A stretch of DNA of 64,000 nt from Betaproteobacteria bacterium HGW-Betaproteobacteria-22 (GCA_002842285.1 PHCJ01000003.1:59350-123349); one strand, 5' to 3'. Positions 1 through 10,433 are shown, counted from the stretch's first letter. The notes: generated by a model from the sequence alone, not told the origin. A program made the numbers and translations.

Positions 1-110
1 TCATGCGTGATACCTGCCTCTCAAATTGATTCATCAATAAGATAAACCCAATATAACGGCAATTTATGACAAACACATGAAAAATCCGGAGTGACGACCT
101 CCGCAATAAC

Positions 111-1106
111 ATGTCACGCATTTATCGTGACAATGTCATCTTTTTTTCACATTACAATGACAAAGTGCAGTACATGCAAACGCTTAAATTCACCTATAAG
201 CTGTGCTGGTGGCTACCCTTATGCCTATATTCATCTGAAGCCAATGCCTGGGGGCTGCTCACTCATCTTTACTTTGCACAGTCCCTATTATGGGCAATGC
301 CCTTGCTCGACAGGCGCTTCCAGCAAGCGATTAAACGATTTCCCGATCTCGTCATGGCAGGCGCCTGCCTGCCTGACCTGGCGATTATTAGTCAACGTTT
401 TCGTCACACGCATTTGTGGGAGAATGCGCATCACCTTTTAAAAGTTGCGCAGACAGATGAAGAAACCGCCATTGCCATCGGTTATGTCAGCCATTTATAT
501 ATTGATGTGATTGCGCATCACCATTTTGTACCCGCACATGAGGCCATGTGGCTTAACCGCACCATGTTTACCCACATCACTTCAGAATGGGCTATGGATG
601 CCTACCTTGCACCCTTGATGGAAACCACGCCCAAGCGCCTGCTTTTGCAACACCAGTCCATTCTTGCAAAATTCATTTCACAGCATTTCAGATGCGAAAG
701 CCGCATCACCAATACAGCAATCAAACGTCTGGCATGGGCAGATGGGCTACTGCGCTTCATCAAACTACCCCACCTGATTTTCTTCATCGCCCAGCGAGTA
801 GATCAGCGTATCAGCAAGCATTTTGTTTATTACGTGGCAAAAACGCAAATTTCCATCCGTGAAATTGGTGAAGTAATGCGTGGCAATCAACCACTGCTTG
901 AACCCGAACTTAAGAATATCAATTTAGATCAGTTGGACACCTGGAGAAGGCAATGTTTAAAACATTTAAATTTATTACACCCAAAACCGATTGAATACTT
1001 TTATACGATTTACAGCAGCATAGATCACGCGCATCAAACGCAAAGCAATGACCCCATCGCAATTAAAGCGCCAATGATCGCGCCTGCCAGCACATCGCTT
1101 GGATAA
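111..1106 (+). CDS. Zinc-dependent phospholipase C-like protein (start may be 174, which gives a signal peptide)
   Basis: His/Asp-rich motifs (AWGLLTHLYFAQ, PDLAI, GYVSHLYIDVIAHHHFVPAHEAMW) typical of the Zn-dependent PLC fold. Confidence 0.6.
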   Translation: MSRIYRDNVIFFSHYNDKVQYMQTLKFTYKLCWWLPLCLYSSEANAWGLLTHLYFAQSLLWAMPLLDRRFQQAIKRFPDLVMAGACLPDLAIISQRFRHTHLWENAHHLLKVAQTDEETAIAIGYVSHLYIDVIAHHHFVPAHEAMWLNRTMFTHITSEWAMDAYLAPLMETTPKRLLLQHQSILAKFISQHFRCESRITNTAIKRLAWADGLLRFIKLPHLIFFIAQRVDQRISKHFVYYVAKTQISIREIGEVMRGNQPLLEPELKNINLDQLDTWRRQCLKHLNLLHPKPIEYFYTIYSSIDHAHQTQSNDPIAIKAPMIAPASTSLG

Positions 1107-1570
1107 TGCAAGCCCAGCACCACACGAGAAATAGCGACCATTGTACTAAATATCACCAAAATAACCGCAAGCTGCGGGTAATAATGTGTCGCGAGCATAC
1201 TAAATAAAACTGCATGCAACGTATGTCCTGAAGGGAAACTGAACTTATCCAGCGGCGTGCCCTCCAGGCGAATTTCCTGACGTACCTGGTAGGGGCGCGG
1301 TCGTAACGTTTTACCTTTTAACCATTTATAAATCAAGGTCCCTACCAAACCAGCAACTGCCATGTGAAGCACCGCGGGGATACCGTCCACGCCATACGCC
1401 ACCAGGACACCCAGCATGAGCACATACCAGAACACGCCATCTCCAAGGCGGCTAACTACCCTGAAAGCATGACGGATGAATTTGTACCGACTGGTATGAT
1501 TGACGGCTACGCATAAGTTGCTGTCAAGCCGATGTATGCGATGTAGATATAAACGGGTCCTAGCAGACAT
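1034..1570 (-). CDS. PAP2-family phosphatase
   Basis: PAP2 signatures KTLRPRPYQ, PSGHTLHAV, SRVVLGLHYPSDVLAG; ATG at 1570 preceded by GGAG. Confidence 0.85.
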   Translation of the reverse strand: MSARTRLYLHRIHRLDSNLCVAVNHTSRYKFIRHAFRVVSRLGDGVFWYVLMLGVLVAYGVDGIPAVLHMAVAGLVGTLIYKWLKGKTLRPRPYQVRQEIRLEGTPLDKFSFPSGHTLHAVLFSMLATHYYPQLAVILVIFSTMVAISRVVLGLHYPSDVLAGAIIGALIAMGSLLCV

Positions 1571-1573
1571 TTT

Positions 1574-1602
1574 TAACTCCAATTGAATTAGAATTGGAGT
1601 TA
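1574..1602 (-). promoter_or_regulatory. Perfect inverted repeat covering the SD of the PAP2 gene
   Basis: mRNA sense: TAACTCCAATT-CTAATTC-AATTGGAGTTA-AAA-ATG; the GGAG SD is inside the 3' arm. Confidence 0.6.
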
Positions 1603-1746
1603 GGGTGCCATAAGAATATGACTAAATGATGAACATTAAAAAATTACACAGCATGCTTGAACTTGAAGAAGTTTGAGCCCTGCCCATCAAGGGTTCTGCA
1701 CTGCAGACTGCAAAGCCAATTTTTGCAGCAGCGTGACCAACTGTAG

Positions 1747-2754
1747 CTAAACACCCTCAGGCTTTTGCTCACGCCCCAACAGATCCATCACCGCTTCCTG
1801 CGCACTTTTTCCATGAGACAATGCCTGGTTGACCTCAAATGTGATGGGCATGTCGACACCTAGTGACTGAGCTCTGCGCATCACCTCACGCGCGGTATTC
1901 ACGCCTTCGGCAACATGCCCCAAGCCTTGCAGAATGTCATTCAGATTATTGCCTGTTGCCAGCTGTAAGCCGACCTCGCGGTTTCTGGAATACTGCCCGG
2001 TACAGGTTAAAATCAAATCACCTACACCAGCCAGACCCATAAAGGTTTCGGCTTTAGCACCCAGCGCCATGCCAAAACGCGTCATTTCAGCCAGGCCGCG
2101 TGTAATCATGGCGGCACGCGCATTGTTGCCGAATCCCATGCCATCAGAAATGCCCGCAGCAATGGCCATGACATTTTTAAGCGCGCCACCGACAGAAACA
2201 CCTATCACGTCGGTCGTATCATAGACACGCAAATTCGCCCCATGCATCAACACGGCAGCTTCTTTGGCAAAGGTTTCATCATTAGCGGCCAGCGTCACCG
2301 CCGTAGGCAGCCCACGCACTAGCTCAGCGGCAAAACTAGGGCCTGAAAGCGCACCCCATTTCTGGGTGCTACCTAACTCTTCCAGCACCACTTCATAAGG
2401 CAGCTTGGCTGTTTCTGGCTCCAAACCCTTATGCGCCCATATAATCGGCACGTCACTGCCGGTAGCTTTAATAGCTTTTAGAATACTCCGAAAGCCCGAC
2501 GTGGGTACAACTGATAAAATGAAATCTGCCCCCTCAATTGCCTGTGCCAGATTATCCTCTACCTGTAATTGATCATTAAAGCCAAAATCCCCTAAATACA
2601 AAGGATTAGCACGCGCCTTGCGCATACCGGACACATGGCCTGCATTACGCGCCCACAATGTCACCTGATGACGCTGGCTAAGATTCATAGCAAGCGCGGT
2701 ACCCCACGCCCCTGCTCCTAAGACCGCAACGCGAGTCATTGCTTGTTTAGTCAT
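1747..2754 (-). CDS. gpsA: NAD(P)H-dependent glycerol-3-phosphate dehydrogenase
   Basis: N-terminal VLGAGAWGTALA; SGPSFAAE, GNNARAAMITRGLAEM, GLAGVGDLILTC motifs. Confidence 0.95.
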   Translation of the reverse strand: MTKQAMTRVAVLGAGAWGTALAMNLSQRHQVTLWARNAGHVSGMRKARANPLYLGDFGFNDQLQVEDNLAQAIEGADFILSVVPTSGFRSILKAIKATGSDVPIIWAHKGLEPETAKLPYEVVLEELGSTQKWGALSGPSFAAELVRGLPTAVTLAANDETFAKEAAVLMHGANLRVYDTTDVIGVSVGGALKNVMAIAAGISDGMGFGNNARAAMITRGLAEMTRFGMALGAKAETFMGLAGVGDLILTCTGQYSRNREVGLQLATGNNLNDILQGLGHVAEGVNTAREVMRRAQSLGVDMPITFEVNQALSHGKSAQEAVMDLLGREQKPEGV

Positions 2755-2766
2755 TTAATTTACCCA

Positions 2767-3219
2767 CTAATGAAAGCCCCATATTGAGACAATCAAAATA
2801 TAGCCTGACACACCATCGCGATGCTTCACTTTGACCCAGCCGTTATTGAGTTTTGCATCCTGCACTTCTAACAACACCTCTTTCTCCACAGTCGCAATCA
2901 GCGCAGAGGTGGCGTCAGGCTGTTGCCTGATTTCGGCCAGATCAGCAATCACCAATACCATGGATTCATCAGAAAGCTGCTTAGTCTCTACCCAGTAAAT
3001 GCCGCCTTGTGCATCTCTTACTTTAGTCCAGTCACCTAAATTAACAACGATCTCTACCGGATAGCTCCGACTTAGCAATTGCATTTTTTTTGCAGAAAGA
3101 GAAGGCGCGTCATAGAGCACGGCCTTGGTAACAGCAACTGATTTAAAGTCTAACGCAAAGGCCCCGCCTGGCAATAGTGCTAGACATATCCATACGGCAG
3201 CCCGACATAAGCGCAACAT
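2767..3219 (-). CDS. SH3-domain periplasmic protein
   Basis: Signal peptide followed by two SH3-like repeats (YDAPSLSAKKMQLLSRSYPVEIV; NNGWVKVKHRDGVSGYI). Confidence 0.75.
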   Translation of the reverse strand: MLRLCRAAVWICLALLPGGAFALDFKSVAVTKAVLYDAPSLSAKKMQLLSRSYPVEIVVNLGDWTKVRDAQGGIYWVETKQLSDESMVLVIADLAEIRQQPDATSALIATVEKEVLLEVQDAKLNNGWVKVKHRDGVSGYILIVSIWGFH

Positions 3220-3221
3220 GA

Positions 3222-3713
3222 TTAATGCGTCGCTGAATCTGCCTGCACTGCCTGCTGTTGCTGTTGTTGCGCGAACAAGGCTTCAAAATTAATCGGGTTG
3301 AGCAATACAGGCTGGAACCCGCCACGAATAGTCAAATCAGAGATACTTTCGCGCGCATATGGGAACAGAATATTTGGGCAAGTAATGCCAACTATCATTG
3401 GAATATTTTCTTCTGGGACATTACGAATCTGGAAAATACCCGCTTGCGTCACCTCTGCCAAAAATACCGTTTTTTCCGCAATTTTAGAGGTCACTGTCAC
3501 TTTGATTGCCACCTCAAATACGCCAGCTTCAATTTGCTGCGCAACGTTACTCAATTCAATGCCCACTTGAGGCTGTGTACGCTCAGTAAAAATCTGCGGT
3601 GCGTTAGGGATTTCTAATGAGGCGTCTTTCAGGTAGATTTTTTCTATACTGAAGCCCGGTTGCTGCGCTTCGTTGTCGTTTTCTTGTGCTGCGTTGCTGT
3701 CTTCTTGTGCCAT
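3222..3713 (-). CDS. secB: Protein-export chaperone SecB
   Basis: FSIEKIYLKDASLEIPNAPQIF, CPNILFPYARESISDLTIRGGFQPVLLNPINFEALF. Confidence 0.95.
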   Translation of the reverse strand: MAQEDSNAAQENDNEAQQPGFSIEKIYLKDASLEIPNAPQIFTERTQPQVGIELSNVAQQIEAGVFEVAIKVTVTSKIAEKTVFLAEVTQAGIFQIRNVPEENIPMIVGITCPNILFPYARESISDLTIRGGFQPVLLNPINFEALFAQQQQQQAVQADSATH

Positions 3714-3816
3714 AATTTTTCACTTAAATATTGGTTGATAATCGATTAACAAAAGGCATGGTTTAATGCCCTAAAAAATACTTATCCTGCATTTTAGCAG
3801 ACTTTTCAGCTAAGCC

Positions 3817-4074
3817 TTACTCCGCTAGCAGCGGATCCAGGCCGCCTGCCTGATCCTGCGCACGCAAATCATCAAAGCCGCCGATATGACGGTCATCAAT
3901 ATAGATTTGCGGCACGGTGCGGCGGCCCGTTTTTTGTATCATTTCATCACGCTTTTCTGGCTGCAGGTCAACACGAACTTTACTGATCACCTTAACACCC
4001 TTGCTTAGTAACAAGCGTTCCGCATTAATGCAGTATGGGCACACAGCTGTGGTATACATCACAATATTTGCCAT
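3817..4074 (-). CDS. grxC: Glutaredoxin 3
   Basis: CPYC active site; TVPQIYIDDRHIGGFDDL. Confidence 0.93.
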   Translation of the reverse strand: MANIVMYTTAVCPYCINAERLLLSKGVKVISKVRVDLQPEKRDEMIQKTGRRTVPQIYIDDRHIGGFDDLRAQDQAGGLDPLLAE

Positions 4075-4077
4075 ACA

Positions 4078-4491
4078 TTAAGCCTTAACCGTGGGCAACT
4101 TGGCTTCTAGCCAAGCGTTTAAGCCGCCACGCAAACTGCTAACCTGCTTGAATTCCGCCTTTAATAAAATATTACAGGCTTTTGCGGTACGCGCACCCGT
4201 CTGACAAACCAATAGCAATGGTTTGTTCTGAAACTTCTTAATTTCAGCCAATCTTTGTGGCAATTCAGCAAGCGGGATATGCTTGGCATCCACAATATGC
4301 CCACCTGCAAACTCAGTTTCATCGCGCACATCAATCACCAGCGCATGCTGACGGTTAATAAGCGCCACGGCTTCATTAGCACTTAATTGCGATGCGTTAC
4401 CGGCACCGCCTTTGAATGATGGTAGTATTAACATCAGGCCTGAACCTAATGCCAAACCTATCAGTAATGCATTATTTTGTATAAACTCCAC
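4078..4491 (-). CDS. Rhodanese-like domain protein with N-terminal TM segment
   Basis: VIDVRDETEFAGGHI, LLVCQTGARTAKA active-site loop. Confidence 0.88.
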   Translation of the reverse strand: MEFIQNNALLIGLALGSGLMLILPSFKGGAGNASQLSANEAVALINRQHALVIDVRDETEFAGGHIVDAKHIPLAELPQRLAEIKKFQNKPLLLVCQTGARTAKACNILLKAEFKQVSSLRGGLNAWLEAKLPTVKA

Positions 4492-4633
4492 TTAACACCC
4501 TCTCAAATATGACAATATTGATCCAGTCACTTTCATCACACTTGCAAATGCGTGATGAAAACAGATTTTACGTGTAATTGCGCTAAAATAGCCATATTAC
4601 TTTCATCATTTATGTGAAACTTAAGGTTAAATC

Positions 4634-6190
4634 ATGTCCACGATTCAAAACGTCACGCCTGTTTGTTTGCTTATTTTAGATGGTTTTGGCTATCGAGTGG
4701 AAACGCAAGATAATGCCATTGCACAGGCCAAAAAACCGAACTGGGACACATTGTGGAAGAACTTTCCTCACACGCTGATCAACGCTTCCGAGCATTATGT
4801 TGGTCTGCCTGACGGACAGATGGGAAACTCTGAAGTCGGCCACCTCAACATAGGGGCCGGACGCGTGGTTTTTCAGGATATCGAGCGCATTAATAACAGT
4901 ATCGCCAGTGGCGAGTTTTTTGAATTACCCGAACTAAAATCCGCGTTACTCAACGTCAAGAGCAGCGGCAAAGCACTCCATATATTTGGTCTGCTTTCTG
5001 ATGGCGGCGTACACAGCCACCAGGACCATATCCATGCCATGATTAAAATGGCAACTGTTCATGGTTTAAACAAAGTTTATATTCACGCTTTCCTTGACGG
5101 TCGCGACACGCCACCTGTGAGTGCCGCACCTTTTATTGAGGCACTTGAACAACAATGCAAAACATTGGGGGTTGGTAAAATAGCCTCCATTAGCGGCCGC
5201 TTTTATGGCATGGATAGAGATAAGCGCTGGCCTCGCATAGAGGCTGCCTACACCCTGTTTACGGAAGGCATTGGCGAATTTACTGCAGACACAGCCAGCA
5301 AGGCGCTGCAGGATGCCTACGCACGTGGTGAGAATGACGAATTTGTTAAAACCACGGCGATTCGCAGAGCCGGTGAGGCGCCAATACATCTGGAAGACGG
5401 GGACTTGGCTGTATTCATGAACTTCCGTTCTGACCGTGCACGACAGCTTACCCATGCAATCCTGGCAGAGGATTTTGACGGATTTCACCGTCGCCATGTG
5501 CCTAAACTGGCCGGCTACTTTACGCTCACCATGTATGACAAAAAAGAAACCAAGGCCTCTGTGATATTTCCACCGCAAGAGGTGCGTAACACCTTTGGTG
5601 AATATCTTTCTAAACTGGGCCTCACGCAACTACGCATTGCCGAAACCGAGAAATACCCACATGTCACATTTTTCTTTAACGGCGGAGAAGAAACCGTGTT
5701 TGCAGGTGAGGACAGAATATTAGTCCCCTCACCCAAGGTCGAGACCTACGATTTACAACCCGAAATGAGCGCCTTTGAAGTCACCGAAAAACTGGAACAA
5801 GCCATCTTAAGCAAGCAGTATAACGCGATTATCTGCAACTACGCCAACTGCGATATGGTAGGCCATTCCGGCAACCTCGCCGCAGCGACGCTAGCAGTTG
5901 AAACCTTGGACACCTGCATCGGCCGCATTGTCAATACCATGCAAAGCATCGGCGGAGAAGTGTTGATTACTGCTGATCACGGCAATGCTGAACTGATGTT
6001 TGATGCTGAAAATCAACAGCCACATACACAACACACAACCAACCTGGTGCCGCTGGTTTATATTGGCAGAGAGGCGACATTAAGCAATGATGGCGCATTA
6101 TCCGACTTGGCACCGACCTTACTTCACATGATGGGACTCCCGCAGCCTGAAGAGATGACAGGTAAAAATCTTTTGCAACGCCAGCATTAG
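4634..6190 (+). CDS. gpmI: 2,3-bisphosphoglycerate-independent phosphoglycerate mutase
   Basis: LLILDGFGYR, MGNSEVGHLNIGAGR, HAFLDGRDTPP, ITADHGNAE. Confidence 0.96.
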   Translation: MSTIQNVTPVCLLILDGFGYRVETQDNAIAQAKKPNWDTLWKNFPHTLINASEHYVGLPDGQMGNSEVGHLNIGAGRVVFQDIERINNSIASGEFFELPELKSALLNVKSSGKALHIFGLLSDGGVHSHQDHIHAMIKMATVHGLNKVYIHAFLDGRDTPPVSAAPFIEALEQQCKTLGVGKIASISGRFYGMDRDKRWPRIEAAYTLFTEGIGEFTADTASKALQDAYARGENDEFVKTTAIRRAGEAPIHLEDGDLAVFMNFRSDRARQLTHAILAEDFDGFHRRHVPKLAGYFTLTMYDKKETKASVIFPPQEVRNTFGEYLSKLGLTQLRIAETEKYPHVTFFFNGGEETVFAGEDRILVPSPKVETYDLQPEMSAFEVTEKLEQAILSKQYNAIICNYANCDMVGHSGNLAAATLAVETLDTCIGRIVNTMQSIGGEVLITADHGNAELMFDAENQQPHTQHTTNLVPLVYIGREATLSNDGALSDLAPTLLHMMGLPQPEEMTGKNLLQRQH

Positions 6191-6235
6191 CACTTAAATT
6201 TACTGTTTCCATAATTTAAATGAAAAGGTACAGCA

Positions 6236-7294
6236 GTGGAATATGTAAAATTAGGTGATTCAGAACTGAATGTTTCTAAAGTTTGTTTGGGTACTATGAC
6301 CTATGGTGACCAAAATACAGAGGCCGATGCCCATGCGCAATTGGACTATGCGTTGGCACAGGGGATTAATTTTATTGATACCGCAGAAATGTATCCGGTA
6401 CCACCCAAGGCTGAAACCTATACCCGTACAGAAACCATAGTGGGCCATTGGCTGAAAAATCAGCCTAGAGATAAGATTGTATTGAGTGGAAAAGTAGCAG
6501 GTCCACGGCGAGGCATGGATTGGATTCGCGGCGGGCCGCCTGCGCTAGATAGGGCCAATATACGTGCTGCAATTGAAGGATCATTAAAACGTCTGCAGAC
6601 GGATTATATCGATCTTTATCAATTGCACTGGCCTGAGCGTAACGTACCGATGTTTGGACAATATCAGTTTGATCCCGCTCAGGAAATGGATGCGAATGGC
6701 CAGCGAAAGCAGTGGATCAGCATTCAGAATCAGCTGGAAACGCTGGCTGAACTTGTTGCAGAAGGCAAGGTGCGTTATGTTGGTTTATCAAACGAACAGC
6801 CCTGGGGGGTGATGGAGTTTGTACGTATGGCCAAAGAATACAGCCTGCCAAAAATTGCCAGTGTGCAGAACTGCTATAACTTAATGAATCGCGGTATGGA
6901 GTTTGGCATGGCGGAGGTGCTATATCGCGAGCAAGTTGGGCTGCTTGCATACTCGCCGCTGGCATTTGGCCATTTGAGCGCTAAATATATCGATGACGCA
7001 AATGCGCAGGGGCGTGTCACCATGTTTTTAGGGTATGCGCAGCGCTACAAAAAACCTGGTGTGTTTCCTGCAGTGGCAGCTTATGCCAAGCTGGCTCGCG
7101 CGCATGGTTTAACCCCGACGCAATTGGCATTGAGTTTTGTGTATCACCGCTGGTTTGTAAGCAGCACCATTATTGGCGCAACCAGTATGGTGCAATTGCA
7201 AGAGAATATTAATGCGTGGGATGTAAAATTATCTCCTGAAGTGATGCAGGAAATCGAATATTTACATTTAACGATGATGAATCCGGCGCCTTGA
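6236..7294 (+). CDS. Aldo/keto reductase (Tas-like), GTG start
   Basis: LGTMTYGDQNTEADAHAQLDYA, NFIDTAEMYP, DYIDLYQLHWP. Confidence 0.88.
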   Translation: MEYVKLGDSELNVSKVCLGTMTYGDQNTEADAHAQLDYALAQGINFIDTAEMYPVPPKAETYTRTETIVGHWLKNQPRDKIVLSGKVAGPRRGMDWIRGGPPALDRANIRAAIEGSLKRLQTDYIDLYQLHWPERNVPMFGQYQFDPAQEMDANGQRKQWISIQNQLETLAELVAEGKVRYVGLSNEQPWGVMEFVRMAKEYSLPKIASVQNCYNLMNRGMEFGMAEVLYREQVGLLAYSPLAFGHLSAKYIDDANAQGRVTMFLGYAQRYKKPGVFPAVAAYAKLARAHGLTPTQLALSFVYHRWFVSSTIIGATSMVQLQENINAWDVKLSPEVMQEIEYLHLTMMNPAP

Positions 7295-7374
7295 CTTGGG
7301 GCAAGTTTATAGTGAAACGCTTATAATCGCACCTTAGTAAGCTATCTTGTTAATAATGAAAGAAAGTAACACGT

Positions 7375-7713
7375 ATGAGTAATTTTCCAAAGTGCCCGCA
7401 ATGCGGTTCTGAATACACCTATGAAGATGGTGAACTATATGTTTGTCCGGAATGTGCGCATGAATGGCCAAAAAATGCGGCTGAATCGGCAGATGAAACT
7501 AAAGTGGTGAAAGATGCCAACGGCAACGTGTTGCAAGATGGTGACAGTATTACCGTGATTAAAGATCTGAAAGTCAAAGGCTCTTCACTGGTGGTGAAGG
7601 TGGGTACCAAAGTGAAAAACATCCGTTTGGTGGATGGGGACCATGATATCGATTGCAAAATCGACGGTATCGGTGCGATGAAGCTGAAATCTGAGTTTGT
7701 GAAGAAGGCTTAA
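7375..7713 (+). CDS. Zinc-ribbon PhnA/YjdM-like protein
   Basis: [51 protein letters not shown]. Confidence 0.9.
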   Translation: MSNFPKCPQCGSEYTYEDGELYVCPECAHEWPKNAAESADETKVVKDANGNVLQDGDSITVIKDLKVKGSSLVVKVGTKVKNIRLVDGDHDIDCKIDGIGAMKLKSEFVKKA

Positions 7714-7749
7714 ACGTCAGAATTAAAGAGAAAAATAAAAAGTGAATGC

Positions 7750-8382
7750 TCAATAAGCGACCATCACCTCATTGCGACGCAAAAAAGGCAATGTCCAAGG
7801 TGGGTTGTATCGGGCAAGTTCTGGCTCGCTGATTGGCGTGATATCTTTGCTTTTAAGCCAAGCCAATAGTTCAGCTATTTTTTTGGCGGTTTTTTCTTCA
7901 CCTGCCAAGCCGGAGAAGCGTAACACAGCCATGCGGCTTGGAGGTAGCTCACGCAAACTGACTGCGGGGTTATTGGGAGTTGGCAAAGTGTTTAAGGTAT
8001 ATTGGCTGGGCATTACAAAATACATGCGCCACTGACCGGTAGTTTCTTGTATGGATACAGGTGTAGTCATACTGATCTTCTGTGACGCACGTTTATCTGC
8101 GGATGGCGCTGTGGTGACAGGCGCTGTCATGCTGATTTTTTCGTTACTGCCGTTATGTGCAGTATTATTGCCAAAAATATAATCCGCAATGCGTTTAAAG
8201 CCAACGCTGGAAGCGTTATCTAGGGAACCATCGACAAGGGTTTCTGCTACGACCCTCGGTGCATAAGCGCGCAACTCGATTGCACCGAAATTTTCCAGTA
8301 CTGTATATTTTGGCTCTTCAATTGCCATGGCTGTATTGGTAAACAAAACAATGAACGTTGCACATAATAATCTTAACCCCAT
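7750..8382 (-). CDS. SOUL family heme-binding protein
   Basis: EEPKYTVLENFGAIELRAYAPRVVAET, KISMTAPVTT repeats, signal peptide. Confidence 0.85.
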   Translation of the reverse strand: MGLRLLCATFIVLFTNTAMAIEEPKYTVLENFGAIELRAYAPRVVAETLVDGSLDNASSVGFKRIADYIFGNNTAHNGSNEKISMTAPVTTAPSADKRASQKISMTTPVSIQETTGQWRMYFVMPSQYTLNTLPTPNNPAVSLRELPPSRMAVLRFSGLAGEEKTAKKIAELLAWLKSKDITPISEPELARYNPPWTLPFLRRNEVMVAY

Positions 8383-8516
8383 AAAAAACCACCTAACACA
8401 GAATAACCAAGCCTAGTGTTAGACGTCAAAAGTGCAGAATAGATTCATTAGCTACAAATTTTAGATGCAAATAAAGTCTAACAAAATATAGCTTAACCTA
8501 AGATGTTGTATATGCA

Positions 8517-10433
8517 TTAGCGATGCTTTGCATGAAATGTGACTGGTTGCGGTTGTGGTATTTGTAAGACAGGTTTACGTATCTTGCCCATCACATGCAT
8601 CTCACAGGGCTTGCAATCAAACTTCAGCGTAAATCGGTCATTGCCGTTAATGAGGGTCATGGGTTCAGCCGTCACTGTGCCCTGCACACCTATTACGCCT
8701 TTGGCCTCTTTGGGGCATAGGCCGTGGCTGAAGCGCAGGCAGTGTTTGGTGATCATCAGCGGTACTTCATCCAGCTCTTTATTGGCTTCATAGGCGGCGG
8801 CAATGAGTTTTACGCCGTGTTTCTGATAAAACGCGCGCGCTTTGTGGTTGTAGACATTAGCGAGGTAACTGAGCGTGTCTTCAGGGTAAATGGCCGGTGG
8901 TTCGGCAGCTTCGCGGCGTTGCGGGCGCTGGTAGCCCATATCACGTGTTTGTTGCAGCTGTTCGATGGCATCCCGGCGCAGATTGTTGATGAGCGAGGCA
9001 GGAATAAACCAAGGCTGGCTGGTTTGTAGCGTGATGGTATTAATAATGAAATCAGTGCCCCCCAGTTTGCTCAGATTTTCACGCACGCTGCTTTCAGCTT
9101 TTTCTATATTTTGCGCGGCTTGTTTTTCCGCTTCGCATGCGGCGGTTGCGCTAAAATCGTTTTCATCTGTCACTGTGAGTGCAAAGCCATTGGGAGTTTC
9201 ATAAAATATCATGCTGACCGCTATTTTACGAAGAGCGGACTCTTTTTCCAGCAGGCGCATAAACGCGTGGTCGCGGTTGCGGTAAACCATGGTATTACGG
9301 CGAATATCTGCCGGCATCTCGTTCGGGTATAGTCGTTTGTCTTCGACAGTATTGATACGTAGGCCGACCAGTTCTTTGTGCACATCAAAAAAGCATACGC
9401 CGTCGCCATTATGCAGTTCTACATTAGTCTCAACCTCAAAATAGTCTTTAGCCACTTTGCTGACTTTGCCTAATTCCTCTCCGGAGAATTTAGGCGTATC
9501 AAACGCGCCAATATCGGCTTTGCGGCCATTCACAAAATAGTCGGTCGCACTGCGGTTGAACGTTTTTTCGGGTTGCGGTGTAAAAGTGTAGGTGCAGCTG
9601 CCGGAAGAGGATTTCGCCAGTTCTGGCATGTCGTGCAGGATTTCATCGATCAACTCACGGTAATGTGCCGTCGCATTTTTCACATAAGGCAGGTCTTTGT
9701 AGCGACCTTCAATCTTGAATGAGCTGACCCCTGCCTGAATCAATGCGCGCAGATTGGCACTTTGGTCATTATCCTTCATCGATAGAAAGTGTTTATCTTT
9801 GCCGATGATGCGGCCTTTTTGGTCTTCCAATGTAAATGGCAAGCGGCACTCCTGTGAGCATTCGCCACGGTTGGCGCTACGGCCGGTATGGGCGTGACTG
9901 ATGAAGCACTGGCCGCTAAACGCTACGCAAAGCGCACCATGAATAAAGAATTCCAGATTGCAGCTGGTGCTGTCTGCAATTTTTTTGACCGTGTTTAAAT
10001 CCAGCTCTCGTGCCAATACAATCTGTGAAAAGCCGACTTGATCCAGAAATACGGCTTTTTCTACAGTGCGAATATCCGTTTGCGTACTGGCGTGTAACTG
10101 AATAGGCGGTAGATCCATATCCAGCAGGCCCATGTCTTGCACGATGAGTGCATCGGTACCTATATCATAAAGCTGGTAAACCAGTTCGCGTGCACCTTCC
10201 AGCTCGTTGTCATGAAAGATGGTGTTGAGCGCAACGAATACTTCAGCATGATAGCGGTGCGCATGTTTCACCAGACGTGCAATATCGGCAACCGTGTTGG
10301 TTGCTTTCGCGCGCGCCCCGAATGCAGGCCCGCCGATATACACCGCATCGGCTCCATGATTGATTGCCTCAATGCCAAAGTCAGCGTTTCTGGCTGGGGC
10401 AAGTAGCTCTAAATGGCGTCGAGTTTTAATCAT
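8517..10433 (-). CDS. U32-family peptidase / RlhA-like RNA hydroxylation protein
   Basis: LLAPARNADFGIEAINHGADAVYIGGPAFGAR, FIHGALCVAFSGQCFISHAHTGRSANRGECSQECR, FKIEGRYK. Confidence 0.88.
   Translation of the reverse strand: MIKTRRHLELLAPARNADFGIEAINHGADAVYIGGPAFGARAKATNTVADIARLVKHAHRYHAEVFVALNTIFHDNELEGARELVYQLYDIGTDALIVQDMGLLDMDLPPIQLHASTQTDIRTVEKAVFLDQVGFSQIVLARELDLNTVKKIADSTSCNLEFFIHGALCVAFSGQCFISHAHTGRSANRGECSQECRLPFTLEDQKGRIIGKDKHFLSMKDNDQSANLRALIQAGVSSFKIEGRYKDLPYVKNATAHYRELIDEILHDMPELAKSSSGSCTYTFTPQPEKTFNRSATDYFVNGRKADIGAFDTPKFSGEELGKVSKVAKDYFEVETNVELHNGDGVCFFDVHKELVGLRINTVEDKRLYPNEMPADIRRNTMVYRNRDHAFMRLLEKESALRKIAVSMIFYETPNGFALTVTDENDFSATAACEAEKQAAQNIEKAESSVRENLSKLGGTDFIINTITLQTSQPWFIPASLINNLRRDAIEQLQQTRDMGYQRPQRREAAEPPAIYPEDTLSYLANVYNHKARAFYQKHGVKLIAAAYEANKELDEVPLMITKHCLRFSHGLCPKEAKGVIGVQGTVTAEPMTLINGNDRFTLKFDCKPCEMHVMGKIRKPVLQIPQPQPVTFHAKHR

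Noticed and set aside
5066-5629. 187-aa antisense ORF inside gpmI
   Set aside because: Overlaps a confidently assigned gene completely; no motifs.
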